Shown in pieces: positions 34,073 through 46,876 of a stretch of 64,000 nt of DNA (position 1 is the stretch's first letter; every line of letters starts with the position of its first letter). The stretch is from Heterotrichella gracilis (lineage: Eukaryota; Sar; Xanthophyceae; Tribonematales; Xanthonemataceae), in the NCBI GenBank assembly GCA_032358255.1, contig JAULBX010023296.1, positions 124,001 to 188,000 on the forward strand, read 5' to 3'. The notes beneath the pieces are model-generated. The model saw only the letters and a list, made by a program, of their open reading frames with translations, searched no databases and was not told the origin of the DNA. The position numbers and the translations under genes are program-made.

Positions 34073-37056
34073 ATGGCATCCACAGCGCCAGACTTTCCTC
34101 TGGGTGGGGACGTCGATTTCGATGACTTTCTGTCTTCCATCCTTGACCCGTCTGTTGCTGAGATAACCCCTGACGTGTTACAAGCTGCTGTGCTGGAAGA
34201 GCAGACCTGCTTCCAGTCCCTGTTGGAAAGCTATGAGCTGGACAACAGCCCAGCCTGCACGCTTGACTCTGCGCATGACCTGGAGTTCCATGGCCACCCA
34301 ATCACCCGACTAGAGGTCGACTGTTCCGGAGCAGAGCTCTGCAACAGTGAGGTGTGCTCAAGCAGGGCGCAAAGAGCGTCACAAACCTCGCGGGCAGCTC
34401 TGAAACTGCAGAAACCTGCGTCCAAGACCAGGCGGAAACCCCCTGAGAAGAACAGGGAGTGCCAGAAGCGCTGCAGGGAGAAGAAGAAGGTACCACATGA
34501 CTGTAGCCACTGCTGGATCTGGTCGAAAAATTACAGTACTGCATTCCCAGATCATAGTTGCCCAGCAACACTGGACAGCGACGAGGGACTCTGGTTGCGC
34601 TGCCTAGCAAAAAAGCGGCTCTCACGTGTGGCTGGGGCCAAACGCGTAGGCATTAGGCTCTCTTGCTGAACCACAAAGCGCTTGTCAACCCAGCTACCCA
34701 CAGGGTTCTCGCCCTACACCGTGTACCCTACACCCTATCCCTGGCTTCAGGTCCGCGCGGAGGAGGTATCTCGGGAGGTTGACGCGCTCACGCAGGAGGT
34801 TGCGAGGCTGAGAGTTGAGAACCGCAGCCTGGAGCTTAAGTCTGAGGCGCTGGAAAACATGGTGGCTGAGCAGCAGTGCGGGGTGGATGTGCTGAAAACC
34901 GCGAGGATGGTGAGTGCGACGCGTCTCACAGCATATGGGTCTCTCGCAGCTGCCATGCTATCGTAGGTTCACGCCATAGCACACCTGGATGATTTCCATG
35001 TCCTAATGTTGAAGGAATGGGGGCTTCTGCTGAGTTCACCATCCTACCCTTAAAGTGTTTTTGCAGCATATGGCGCTCCATGCACGTGGCAGCTTGAGAC
35101 ATTGTTACGTGGCACACGACCACCATGCTGCACCAGCCTTGCCTTGTGTGTTCCTTGACTCGACTGCCCCATGATGCGCACTGTAACAAGTGCGCCTTGG
35201 TGCAGATGCAAACGGGCCAGGTGCCGGTGGAAGGGCCGCCCGTGCCGCCTCACCTTCTGGAGAACTTGGGCAGGGAGTTTTGCATGACAAGGCAGCCCCA
35301 GGTGTTTGATGACATGGCTACCTTGCTCATGAAAGTGGGGTCCAGAGGTGTGTGTGCAAGCCTTGCGTGCCCAACATGCACCATCCTGCCCAACCTTTAT
35401 AATATACTACTTATAATGGAATACTTGTGTTCCCCAACCTTTAATTATATGATAGTTATGCATATTTTTTTCTCCCTTTGAGACCAGGAGGCGCGTGCCT
35501 AAGGTGCACCATCCTGCCCAGCTCGAGGAATATTGTATGTATGCATCTTTGCATCGGCCTCCGTGACCAGGTAGACCTACTGACAAGCTTGCACCAACAC
35601 TGCACATGTCCACACTCATGTGCAATCCTTCAATTCACAATGTAATGTATTTGCGTCTTCGCGCAAGCACTACACATGTTGAGCAGGAAGAGATGCTGGT
35701 GACTTGCTGCTGCCCTTAACCTTGATCCCCAAACCCTTAAACCATCGAATCGTGGATCTGATGCATGCCTTTTACCATGACCTACGAGCCAATGTCTGAG
35801 CACTGCAAGGTACCTCACCTAATATGTTGGTGCACAATTGCAGAGCCAACTGCTGAGGAGACCAGACATTTGCAGCTGCTGATGGACCCAGCGGTAATGT
35901 CTGCAGCTACATTCGTGGATGGACATGCACGCATGATCTGCTTGGCAATGTGTAACTGTGGATTGCATTATTTGCATGGATGCAAATTAGGCTTGTAGAG
36001 TCACAACAGTGTCATGCTCGTGGTGCAGCCAATGTGCAAACTTCTGCAAATCTTCATCCACCAATGGCTGCAGAAGCTTCAAGGGTATGCATGCATTGAC
36101 CAACAACTAATTATCTGAGTAACTTGACTAATTCCTGGCTGCAGAGGTTCCAAGGGTATGCTACGCTGTACCTTAAACCACTGGAGTACTTGCACCTGGT
36201 GCTGACGAGCAACAGCAAAACCGTGACCAGCGTGGACTGGGTCAACTTCACCGAGCTGCTTGAGCTCACACCTGCACAGAAGGACCATATACTCCTCTTG
36301 AGGTAAGTGACAGGCTGCAAGCCAGTAGATCTTGGTGCACCAGAGTGTGTTAAAGACAGCAGGGACCCTGGATATTCACAATGATTTGCAGTGTGATTTG
36401 CATTGGACATGGTCACCATGAAAATGTGAGAACAGTCATTTGGGAGCCAACCTCGAGCGCGCACTAGACTCTAAGAGAACATTAAGTTCAAGATAAAATC
36501 ACCACAAGAAATCACTGTCCTACAAACATCAATTTTCAAGGAAAAACCCAGTGAAAACAATCCCTTTGGGCTCTAGGGCAACATTTATACCTCAGTGCTG
36601 CTCAGCTAAAAGCCCTGCAAATCCCTCTGCCACAGGGAGACCTTCATGGAGCGCATGCAGCCCATCCTGGCCAAGCGCAGGAGCCTGGTCACATGCTTAC
36701 AGGCGCTGCTCACCCCCGCACCTGCTGCCGGCACACCCCAAACCGATGCCACCATTCCACACCGTGGTCCACACCAAGCCCAGGCGCACAACCTCGATCC
36801 AAGCCGATTGCACTCAGCTGATGGGGCAAGCAACCCTGCACCTGACCTGGCTGAGGCGGTTGCTGGCCTGCGCCGCAGCCTGTTTGAGGAGATGGTGATC
36901 GGGTCGGCCTGCTTCGGCACCATGATGTCGCATGTGTACACGCCCTGGCAGGTGGCGCGCTCGCTGGTGCACGCCTACCCCATCATGCCCACGCTGTACC
37001 TGTCGGAGGTGGCCAATGTGCTGGTGCAGCAGCGCAAGGGCAGGCTGCTGCAGTAG
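34073..37056 (+). CDS. bZIP transcription factor
   Basis: Nuclear DNA-binding dimer. Exons: 34073-34489, 34751-34909, 35206-35347, 35844-35893, 36029-36084, 36147-36302 and 36636-37056; 466 residues. An acidic N-terminus (GGDVDFDDFLSSILDPS) suggests an activation region. The basic region KNRECQKRCREKKKVRAEEV has the N-x7-R spacing and spans the first intron. It is followed by a heptad-repeat zipper (VDALTQEVARLRVENRSLEL). The C-terminal half (YLKPLEYLHLVLTSNSKTV, WVNFTELLELTPAQKDHILL, then an alanine/proline-rich part and YTPWQVARSLVHAYPIMPTL) is helical and not a domain I recognise. The 36084/36147 junction is ambiguous because the two exon edges are near copies; I used the acceptor that keeps phase. 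Targets unknown. Confidence 0.82.
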
Positions 37057-37939
37057 TTGCTGTGGAGTGGCAATACATGGAGGGGAAAGGGCCCTTCTCC
37101 GGAGAAAGGAAGGAACGAAACGCCCATACTCGGCGGCACATTGCAGCCAGCAACAGGCAATATGATGGGAGGGAATGTATCATACTCGGAGGGAAAGTCG
37201 CAGGTCCTGGAGATGGTAAACAGTGCAGGTCAGGATTTACAGCATGCTGCTTGTCGACTTGCATGGGTCCAGAACACAAGGCCTGCCTGCCGCCATTGGG
37301 ATGTCTATGTACGATTAGTATACTGGTATAATATGTATTGATCACCAAAACTTCATTGGATGGGTATTACAAGATGTTGCCGCCCAGCCTGGTGAGAGTC
37401 CAGGACCTGGTGGAATCCACAGATTGTCAATGTACTTAACAACGCATTGAATGTGCAAGTTACCTGTGTAGAGAGACATCCTATCATCTGATTGAAATAG
37501 TTTATCAACACGTTTGCTTTATCTGGGATTGCCTAAATTTTGAAGTTCCCTCAGACTCTTGAGTAAAGAGAGACTTTTGTTTCTAGAACAGTGGCCCTAT
37601 GCGTCAACAAAAAAGGCTGCGTGCCTGGCAGGCCGCATATCATGACATGGCAACGCCATGCAAAATATACCCGCTGTGCACAAAAACGCACAGTTTGAAA
37701 TGCGTCAACAAAGCAGTGCAGTGAACAAAAACAAATATTTACATTAATTTGGATAACCTGTACGTGCCACAAAAATTGTGAAGTGTAAAGGGCGTGTTCA
37801 GCCTATAAAAACTGTCCCCCGGGGTTTAAGAACACCCGAGGTAAAAAACTAGGTTCCGCAAAGGTTGCTTCACTTTGTGTGCAGGAAATAGAGCCCAATC
37901 CCGTCACAAAGCCGTAGTCCCCGCACCCTGCGCCATGTG
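37057..37939. other. Intergenic, convergent gene ends
   Basis: 3' sequence of the bZIP gene and of the SCAB-like gene. AT-rich, no coding exon supported. Confidence 0.6.
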
Positions 37940-40900
37940 CTAGCTCGGAGGCAGCGCATTTGTCCTGCTACTGCCTAACCTGTCCCGCAGGCGCCCCGGG
38001 AATGCCCTGGTGAGGAACGATCCCGGCTGCCACTTGGCACCTGGCTGCTTCACGCTGCTGTGTGGCTTGCGGGTCAGCAGGCCGCTGTGTGCGGAGGGTG
38101 AGGAGCTGTGGTGCTGCTGGTTGATGAGGTGGCCGTTCAGCGCCGCCATCTGCACACATACGCAGGGTGTGGGTTAGGGTTTTAGGGCTAAGGGTCAGCA
38201 GGAGGAGGGTGAGGAGCTGTGGTGCTGCTGGTTGATGAGGTGGCCGTTCAACGCAGCCATCTGTAAGCAGGCGCGTGCAGGTTGTGGGTGAAGCAACCAA
38301 GGGCCATTTGCGTGAAGGCACTTATTACGTTCCATCCCAGCAGTTCACAAAACTTTCGTTTCAATCTACAGCCTTCGGCTTTTTTCTTCTTTTATTTCCT
38401 TTTCTTACACTCAATGCCCACACTAAATTCCAACCTGGCAAGCGTATACCACAGCTAGGCGCATGCATTTCATTGGTGAATTGATTGACCATGAATTTGA
38501 CAAATTTCAAATGGAATGACGAATTTCCAACTGATGCTACACTAGCTTAACAGACACCAACAATACTGGTGATGCGCCCTCACAAGTGGTGCCAGTGCAA
38601 TTCCCCAGTCAATGCCGCCGGCAGTCAATGTTGCATCCATGACACACGCCGTGGCCTTGCTGCTCGCATGCACTCACCCATCTCAGCAGCATGATGCACG
38701 CGTTCCGCTCCCACGCAGAGCCAAAGGACAGGCCAAACGTGGTCCGGCTGTTGAGTGTGAGGATGAGGCCGGTGGCTGCGCCTTCGCCCATGTTGCGCGC
38801 CCCGCATACCTGTGGCAAAAGGGACATGGTACACGTTACAACCATGCAGAATCAATCAACGCAACGGCTGAATGCGGCTACCAGGCAACAGACAGTACAG
38901 CCTGCGCCCACACAGGGTTTGGGGATGGTGGACAAAACAGGCAGGAGCCCTGAAACCCTCCGCATAGCAATATCTGACTCACAGGCGGCCGCCTGTACCA
39001 GATCCCCACTCCCTCACCCACTTTGTCACCCCACCGGCACCCAACTCCAACTCTCACCGGCCCCACCAGTCCCGGGCACCCCACTCCACCCCCACCCCCA
39101 CCTTCACCCAAGGGTTACCCCCACTCCACCCAGGCCCCACCCCCACCTGGAGCTCGCGTGAGTACTTTTGGCGGTGCAGCAAGCGCCCGTCCAGCTTGAT
39201 GCACATTGCGTGGTGGCCAACCTCCAGGCTGCACACAATGTCCTTGGGCTGGAGTACCCCGTTCATCTGCAGGATGTGCGTGTGGAAGGTGGTCCCCCCC
39301 CGCGCCACCAGCGCATCCACATGCGCCTGCAGGCCTGCAGGGTATAGAATTTGTTGTGAGACCATGCATGCGCTTCACGCCTGGCAGGGATATGGTAGGT
39401 CAGGTTATTACAAGCGCATGCAACCTGGGGTGAAGCAGGAAATTGAGCCCAGGTATTGAGTACATGCGGTTGCAAACCTGCAGTGCCCCGACACATGGTT
39501 TTAACAAAAATTCCTGCCAAGAATCACTGGAAATCCTGTATAAAAATTCCTTGCTGCATCCCATCATGTCGCATTTACAAATGCTAATATTGCCATGCCA
39601 TGCCAAGCCATGCGCGCACCTGGTGTGGATGTGATTGGGCAGGTGGTGGTGGCCACCAGGCACCGCGCGTTGTCCTCAGAGGAGAACTCGGTGTCCCTGG
39701 CTGATGGGAAGCCAGTGGTGCAGCACAGGTGGCAGTCGATGTCATTGGGCTCCGGTGCATACTGCGGCACATCAGGGGGGGGAAACGAGGTCAACGGCAT
39801 GGGGGGGTTTGCACTGCTGGTGCGGAAATTGACGCGTATGCTTGGTGTTCCTCTATAGACTCGCATGGCCCTAGGTGTCACCCAAGGCATGCAACACGCC
39901 TAGGTTCCTTTAGGTTTCCCGTAATGGCCAACGCTACCACGCATGTACTGCACCACGCGGAATGGCTAGTTTGCTACAGATCTCCCATCACCTGTGCCTG
40001 GCTGGCGCCCACAATCTCCTCGCTGCGGTTGCCAAACATGCGGTACCACTGCACCTGACCCTTGAAGGGCAGGCCGTCGCGATCCACAATCTCAAGCAGC
40101 TCGCCCAGCTCTGGCCTGGGGTACCACAAGGGGAACATTGTGGGGATTAGGCAACGTCCCCTTCTCGTACAAGATCTAGATGGTTTTCTGAGCCGAGACG
40201 GGTACATTATTATCCTATTCTATAAGATCTAGATGTAGGGACTCACGGGCCTGTTTCAATGCCTGGGTGCAATTAGGGACAGGTTTGCACTGGCGCTTCC
40301 AATGAAGGATGTCATCCTAAGCAACCAGTGCATGCAATGCAATGTTGGACAACCCAATTCACATTTAGTCCATTTATGGCGTGGATGAGGCACCACGGGA
40401 GGGCCCATAGAGGCATGGATCCAAATGCCTGACTATCCAAAACCATGGCGTGGCTGTGTCATGGCCGGTACCTGGTCTCACTTTTTTCTTTCTGAAGCAG
40501 TGCGCATGCAGGATGCAGGTACAGGTATGCATGCTGCCCCACCTGCCCTGTACCCTGACGCCAGGCTCTGCAAAGCTGTCTGTCTCGCTGGGCAGCGCCC
40601 CCCGCACCCCATAGTGGCTGCCGGGCCCAGGAGTGGCGGGTACCGATGGTGCAGCAGAGTGCGGTCCCTGCTGCTGGGCCGACACGTGCACGCTTCCCAT
40701 CGACAGGTGCCCAGGGTTGCTGGAGCTGGGTGTGGGTGGCTGCCCTGTGTACGCGTGTGGGGAGGCCGCCTGCTGGCTGTGGGATGGCTGCGATGGCGTG
40801 CCTGCCTGGTGCTGGAGGGAGGGGCTGCTGCCGGTTGTGCTGCTTGGGGATGCTGAGGGCGATGGGTGGTCGGGGTACACAGAGTCGTACAGGCCCCAGT

Positions 40901-41785
40901 AGTCCTCTGCGAGGCCTTTGAGTTCCTTGGAGGCTGCCTGGCAGGTGGTGCGCAGGCGCTCCCTGGCCGACAGGTTGAGGGACACGATCAGGGGCGTGAC
41001 GGTACCCTCCTCCACGCCGCGCGCCTTGTCCACGGCCTGGCAGGAAAGTGTATGCTCGTTTGCAGTTGCACAGTTGGAACAGAATGGATCTGGTGGGTGG
41101 CGGTTGTGCAATGTAAGGGTGGGTGGTAGTGTTGCAGTGGAGGCGGTGGGTATTAGATAGTGGTTGTGCAGTGTGCGTTGCGGTTATGCAGTGAAAGTGG
41201 TGGGTAAGGAGCAGGGTGGTAGGTGACGGGTGGTGGGTGCCAAGTGATAGCGCAGTCAGAGTAGCACGAGGATGTGAAACGGCCAGATAAGACAACAAAA
41301 GGCTGACTTACGTTTTCAAGCATCTCACAAGCGCAGACGACCTGCCCTTCAAACTCCTTGATCTCCTTCTGAATCCACTGTATAGCGCTGATGACTGATC
41401 CCAAGTCATCCTTGTTCCTAGCCACCAACCGGTTATGCAAGTCCTGCACCAGCAAAAAGTTGAATGTTGGTGAAAACCCTCAAGTAGAATAGGTGGCTAC
41501 AGGAAGGAAGGGTAGGAGTACTCAACTGGGTGCTGCTAAACAGTAACAGTATTCAACTGTATTCACCTTGCATGCATTGAGGACCCTTGTGAAGTTGTCC
41601 GAGCCGTCCTTCACTATGAGAGGGCACTCGTCCAACACCTCTTCCTGCTGCAGCAGTAGCGATGGGTCAACCTCGAAGGCTTGTGCCACTTCCACCACCG
41701 AGAAACGCCGTTGCTTCTTGGCAGCACCTGCTGCTTTCAGTTGCTGGGCGAGCTGTTCTGCGGGCATATCCTGCATGCTCCTCAT
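37940..41785 (-). CDS. SCAB-like actin-binding protein
   Basis: Homologue of plant stomatal closure-related actin-binding protein (SCAB), which bundles and stabilises actin filaments. Eight exons: 41785-41567, 41443-41312, 41036-40543, 40115-39992, 39761-39620, 39334-39147, 38809-38678 and 38149-37940; 546 residues, phases consistent. N-terminal part AAKKQRRFSVVEVAQAFEVD then LVARNKDDLGSVISAIQWI matches the SCAB actin-binding/coiled-coil start (plant: RNKDDVEEAI). A long Ser/Pro/Gln-rich linker (40543-40800) replaces much of the plant coiled coil. The C-terminal Ig-PH-like part is well kept: GQVQWYRMFGNRSEEI, YAPEPNDIDCHL, GLQAHVDALVARGGTTF, VCGARNMGEGAATG and WERNACIMLLRW. The final exon (MAALNGHLINQQHHSS) is algal-specific and exists in a second, upstream copy. 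Confidence 0.85.
38190..38268 (-). repeat. Duplicate head of the SCAB-like last exon
   Basis: On the minus strand the acceptor and 19 codons (MAALNGHLINQQHHSSSPS) are repeated in frame upstream of the true last exon. This copy then reads two codons into a TGA, so splicing to it would give a shorter C-terminus. A gggttttaggg motif lies between the copies. Confidence 0.88.
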
Positions 41786-42789
41786 ACTTCACAACCCGGT
41801 GCGTATGGTCATCGCCTCCTCAACCACACAACATGCATGTTAACAACAACAACCAGTTCTCCTAACAGTAACAGTTGCAACCGATCGAGTGTCACGCTAT
41901 GCTAGCCATTTTTATAACGTAGGTGCTAGTCAACCCAATTTGTAACAGGCAACGGGTTCAGAGCACTTGCTGCATTGTTTTGGCTGAAACCTCACTTCCG
42001 TTGCCATTTTGCCGTCCAAAGACTTCGACACTTCCTGCAAGTTGGGCATTCGACAGCGCGGGAATCGAATTGCTGCAACAGACCCACCCAAGGGGAATGT
42101 CTTAGCGATACAGTAGATTTTGTCCCTAAGGGGATGGGGGATGTGGTGACCCTTGGCCCCCAGTGCAACGGTTGCTGATTGCTTGGAGTGGTGCAATACT
42201 TCAGGCAATCAGCAGGTTCTCCACTCGCGGCACCTGCTATAAAGCCTAGATTACATCGACATCCGGAGGTATTGCCACCCCATGCCACGTGGTTTTCTGG
42301 CAACGGGCGGCCAGCGCCACCCAAATTTTGACGTTGACTCCACGATGAACCCATCCGCACAGGTAAAGCATGATAAGTGCATGCCCGTGAGTCACAAAGA
42401 TTAATGGTGAAAAAAATGAACGCCAATTTGTTACAGCTTTCACTATGCAACCAAATTGGCGGGGAGGGGCCACATCCCCCGGGATGACGGCCCTAAAGAC
42501 AGGCCCGTCAGGGTATTCCTAAAGGGTTCCAACCTTGGCGCTCGCCGGATACATTAGGTGCACAAGCACATTCACTGAAACTTCTGTACAACACCATGCC
42601 CACGATTATGCCAGCATTTGTGACAAGTGTAACAGTAGACAAGCAGCGCCTGCAGCACATCGGGGATACCCCAATGCGTACAGTAGTCCCAGTCCACGCT
42701 CCTCTCCCATCGCAGTGCTGGCTCCTCGTGGCCAAACAACTGTCCCATTCATCCATAATTTGACAAAATTCTGCAAGCGCCTGCCAGGT
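41786..42789. other. Intergenic, same-strand genes
   Basis: Upstream region of the SCAB-like gene and downstream region of the STE24 gene. No coding exon or RNA gene seen. Confidence 0.6.
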
Positions 42790-45089
42790 CTACTCCTCCT
42801 TCTTTGTGGCTGCATCAATGGCGCTGAGGCGCTCCACCAGAGGCGGGTGTGAGTAGTGGTACGCCGAATACCAGGGGTCTACGTTGGAGGCAGACTTGTT
42901 CTTCTCATCCAGCTTCAGCAGCGCATCCTTGAGGTCAGCTGAGTAACCAAGGGAGGTAGCAAAACCATCTGCTTGGAACTCGAAGCGCCGGCTGACCATG
43001 TTCGACAGATACGAAACCACCTGCAGTGAAAACCCAACCACCCAATTAAATCTGCATACAAGGCATGCTTCAACATGATGCAATTTGATTGTACCACATG
43101 CAAACCATGGACCTGATAAGCATTCTCTGGCGGTGCATGTGCCCTGATGACATGCCATGCCCTGTTCACAGCAAGGATGTGAAGCCAGTGCGCACAAGCA
43201 CAGCAGCAGCACCACACACCTCATCCACAGGCGCCGAGATGTACTGGAACAGCAGCAGCGCCACAAACACTGGCTTGGCGTCAGTGAACCCGAAGCTGTT
43301 GTACACGTCGGGGTTGCTGCGGGTGAGCGTGAACATGCTGAGCTGGACCAGCAGGACCAGGTTGCTCATGACAAACAGGAAGGGCGTGTGGGAGAGCTTC
43401 CAATGGCCTGCAGGCGCCATGTCACATCATGTCACATGTATCAGAAGTTCAGTCACACTCATTGATCAGGATGGAACAATGTGAAATCGATTTCATGCTG
43501 CCTAGTGAGTGAGTAGATGGCAATGGCCTGCTCAATATATGATTGCATTGCTCAGATGCAATGGCAATCTGGCGAGTGCACATGGACCAGTTGGCATGAT
43601 CAGTCGTGCATTCAAACAAACATGCCTATCACATCTGCCAACTTACCAAGCTCATGAGCCAAGACTGCTACCACCTGCTGCTCCTTGCACTGCTCGATCA
43701 GTGTGTCGTACAGAACAATCCGCTTGTTCTTGAAGAACCCATACATGTAGGCATTGCTATGGGCGCTGCGCGTTGACCCATCCACTACAAACAGCTTCTT
43801 GAGCGGAAACTTGAGGGAGCCAGCCAGCTCCTCGATTTTCTCCCTGTCAAAAAATCATTAACACTCAAAGCAAGGCCCCCTGGCAAGAACCCACCCATGG
43901 GCACAGAGGCAAATATAAAAGAAAAGAAAAACAAATGCCAAGGCAATAATAAAACAGAAAGTTGGATTTTGCGGATGCAATTACCTCAAACTGTTTTCGG
44001 GAAGTGGCGTGTACTTGTTGAATAGCGGGGCGATGAGCACTGGGTAGATTGTCATGAACAACAGAGAGATGAAGAAGATGAAGAGCCACAGGTACAGGGC
44101 GACATACGGCCCGGAGTGCTGCAATATGTATGTGAATGGCGCCACAAGGAGCGGCGTCACCGTGAAGCTCAGAGCAATCTGTACAGAAAATTGCAATATT
44201 AACATTAAATTTTGAGCATCGACCGCAGTCTCAGGCAACTCAGGGTGGTGGAGTGCAGTAGCAGCATACCGTCTTCAGCTTGTCGGTGGCCCAAAGCGCC
44301 ACTGTCTGCTTGTTGAAGCCATGCTTCTGCTCCACAACAAAGGTGCTGTAGTAGCTCCAGGGCAGCCCCAGTATCGATTGCAGAGCCATCTCTGACACCA
44401 CAAACACGACGGTGTGGAGAATCTCCGATGGCTTTTCAACACCCAGGCCAGCCAGGAGGGTCCCGGAGACTCGCCACAACCAAGGCAGGTATCCAACCAG
44501 CAGGAAGAAAGTCCCTAGCACGGTTGCGTAGCCATTTTGGACAACGCCAAACCACCTGCAGGCCAGCACTGGGGTTACAAGCTGCCATGGCCTTGACCAC
44601 ACCCCAGGGCATGTCCATACACTCGATGGGCATTTCCACAAAATGGAGTAGACTTGGGATGGAAGGACAACAGCCACAAAACAAAAGCCATCTGAAAAGT
44701 GGACGCTGCTGCAGCATACTGTTGGCTCACCACTTGTCGATGTTGTACGCCTGCGCCTTTTGGTAGGCACCGTTCTCGAAAAGGTGGCGCAATTGCGCGG
44801 GTGGAGAAGGAAGTTTGATGGCCTGCCAACATCAAAGTGTTCAATAAGATAGACGATTAACCTCGATGCGTGCAGAACATCCTTCAACCCGCTGTTGCAG
44901 GACTGGGGTGTTCATTTCGTTGATGCATGCATGCGAATGCGCGCGCTGGGTTGCGATGCTGCATCTGAGCAAAGGAGATAAATGATGCGCTGCGGGTACA
45001 CGCACCTTGTACTGCCGTGTGTCCAGGTATGTATGGAATACATATACCACAAGTGAGATAGCCACGACCAGTTCCAGGTACGGAACCAT
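42790..45089 (-). CDS. STE24: CAAX prenyl protease 1, STE24 zinc metalloprotease
   Basis: ER-membrane zinc endopeptidase that removes the AAX tripeptide from prenylated proteins (M48 family). Seven exons: 45089-45006, 44822-44731, 44555-44270, 44178-43985, 43843-43647, 43407-43220 and 43020-42790; 423 residues, the usual family length. Several hydrophobic helices are seen, for example [15 protein letters not shown] and [15 protein letters not shown]. The zinc motif HELGH (about 282-286) is split across the 43647/43407 intron. The third ligand Glu lies in RRFEFQAD at about 361. [15 protein letters not shown], conserved in the family, precedes the HExxH. The protein ends in KKEE, which fits a dilysine ER-retrieval signal. 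Everything needed for activity appears present. Confidence 0.95.
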
Positions 45090-45972
45090 GACTGAAATCT
45101 ATTGCAAATGCAGCTTTAACGCAACCGTTTGTTGCCAATTTCCTGGCTGCTGTGGCGTTGATATGCTATCTTAGTATTGGAAGGTATGAAGTGCTTGCAC
45201 AAGCTTTGCAGCAAGCCGTTTCTATCACGATTTACGAGAACCCAGCCAGGTTTCGCAGGCACTGAGGATATACATATATGTGGTTGAGCCACTGTCCTTG
45301 AGCAGTATTGTTGCCCACCTGCATAGACCCACAGGCGCTGCTTCTTTTCGTTGCACTTACAAGTAATCTTGCCCACGTATATAGTTTCACGCAGCGCTCG
45401 CCAAAAGGAGACGGTGACACAGGTGGGTCCAACGACGTGAGATGTGTGGTGGGCGAAGTTTGTGCTGTTTTCTGTGCGAGGGTAACGTACAACTCTGTAT
45501 ACTAAGAAGTGACGAGTCAGAGGTGTAGCAACCGCGCCTTGTGTATGGCGCGTCTGACGCAAGGGTGACATGTCCGCAACATGCATTTGCACATGCATGC
45601 ATATGCACTGATTGGCTGACTGGTGCATGCATGCCCGTTGCAAGGGTGCACTCACGAGCATAGATAATCAATTGGATTTTTACGGGGTCTATAAAGATAT
45701 TCGATAGTGTCTGGGTTGTTACACTTTGTGGTTCCTGCGCCCAGGCCCAGCATGCTGTTGCTGCATGGGCAAGACAGCCACACTGCATGCTTGCTCGACG
45801 TTGTCAACACCTACTTAACTTTTTTTTTTATGTGTTGATTATGGTCTCAAGGGAAGACCACCTCTTATACCAGTGCTCAGGTCACCGCCGCTAACATGCG
45901 TGCATGGCCCATTGCTGACTCCAGCTTCCGCCTTGACAGTGCATCGGCCTGTGCTTGGTGCAGGGTTCTACA
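45090..45972. promoter_or_regulatory. Divergent promoter, STE24 and DUF3007 gene
   Basis: About 0.9 kb between two start codons that face away from each other. Contains TGCATGCA-type runs near 45590-45634. A 181-residue minus-strand frame here has no recognisable protein features and was not called. Confidence 0.5.
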
Positions 45973-46876
45973 ATGAGCAGCATCAAGCAGTCTGTTCAGC
46001 TGCGACCGGCTGCCCTGCCAACCTGCAGGCCAGTATGCAGGGGAGCCTTGAATGGCAGGGCTGCAGCGCCTTTCAGGAGCCGCACTCAGCACAGCTTTGC
46101 ACCAAAGCCCTCGCCAGCTCTGAGCATGAGGAGGAGCACACGTGTGGTTGTGCGGGCACAGAATGAGGGAGACAAGGACAGCAAGGTCAGTGACGTCACA
46201 GGGTGGACCCATGTCACAACCACGACGAGCCTGCACTGGTCACTTGTGACTACAGACGTGCTAACTGTGTGCTTGGTTGCAGGCTTCAGTTGAGTTTGGG
46301 TACTCCCGGAAAGACGTCGTCCTCATCGGGGTTGGCATCATTGGGGTTGGCTACGCGTTGTACTACGGCCTGCAAGCAGCTGGGTTGGAGCCAGGCATCG
46401 CCGGGAACTTTGTGCAGCTAGGCGTGGTCCTCAGTATCTGTGTCGGCTGGGTCTCAACATACTTCTGGAGGGTGGCAAACAAGGTATGAACACAGCCCAC
46501 GTGCATTTGGTGACACAACGTGACCAGCAGCCCCGCCTTTGTTCCCATCATGCAGCACCCATTGAGGGCAGCTTTGCTGTGTTACTGCGTGCTGTCTGAC
46601 GGGTGCGCCAAGCAGAGCGATTGTCCCGTGTTACATACACAATGTGACCAGCATCCTTGCCTTTATTCCCATCATGCAGCACCCGCCAAGGGCAGCTTTG
46701 CCATGTTGCTGCCTGACGGGTGCCCATTGCTGCAGCAAATGACGTATGTGAAGCAGCTGGAGGACTACGAAGAGGCAGTGATGCAGAAGCGCTTGGAAGA
46801 GATGCCCGAGTCAGAGCTGGAGGCGCTCACGAAAGAACAAGACGAGCGGAAGGAGCGCCAGCAGCAGAAGCAGTAA
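45973..46876 (+). CDS. DUF3007 family chloroplast membrane protein
   Basis: Small plastid protein of the DUF3007 family shared by cyanobacteria, algae and plants; molecular role unknown. Exons 45973-46185, 46283-46483 and 46736-46876; 184 residues. The first exon looks like a chloroplast transit peptide: rich in Ser, Arg and Ala, no acidic residues until about residue 65 (RRSTRVVVRAQNEGDKDSK). The second holds two hydrophobic segments (DVVLIGVGIIGVGYALYYG and FVQLGVVLSICVGWVSTYFW) ending in RVANK. The third is a charged helix (MTYVKQLEDYEEAVMQKRLE). The family pattern YALYYGLQAAG and STYFWRVANK makes the call clear. A thylakoid location is inferred from the family. Confidence 0.88.
46520..46735 (+). 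repeat. Tandem duplication inside DUF3007 intron
   Basis: Two units of about 120 bases share GTGACCAGCA, then CTTTgTTCCCATCATGCAGC, then GGGCAGCTTTGC and CTGACGGGTGC. The second unit ends at the true acceptor of the last exon, so the pair again multiplies the exon-proximal intron end. Confidence 0.8.

Noticed and set aside
45116-45661. 181-residue minus-strand frame between STE24 and the DUF3007 gene
   Set aside because: Composition is not protein-like (Cys, His and Met runs from TGCATGCA repeats) and no splice or domain support.
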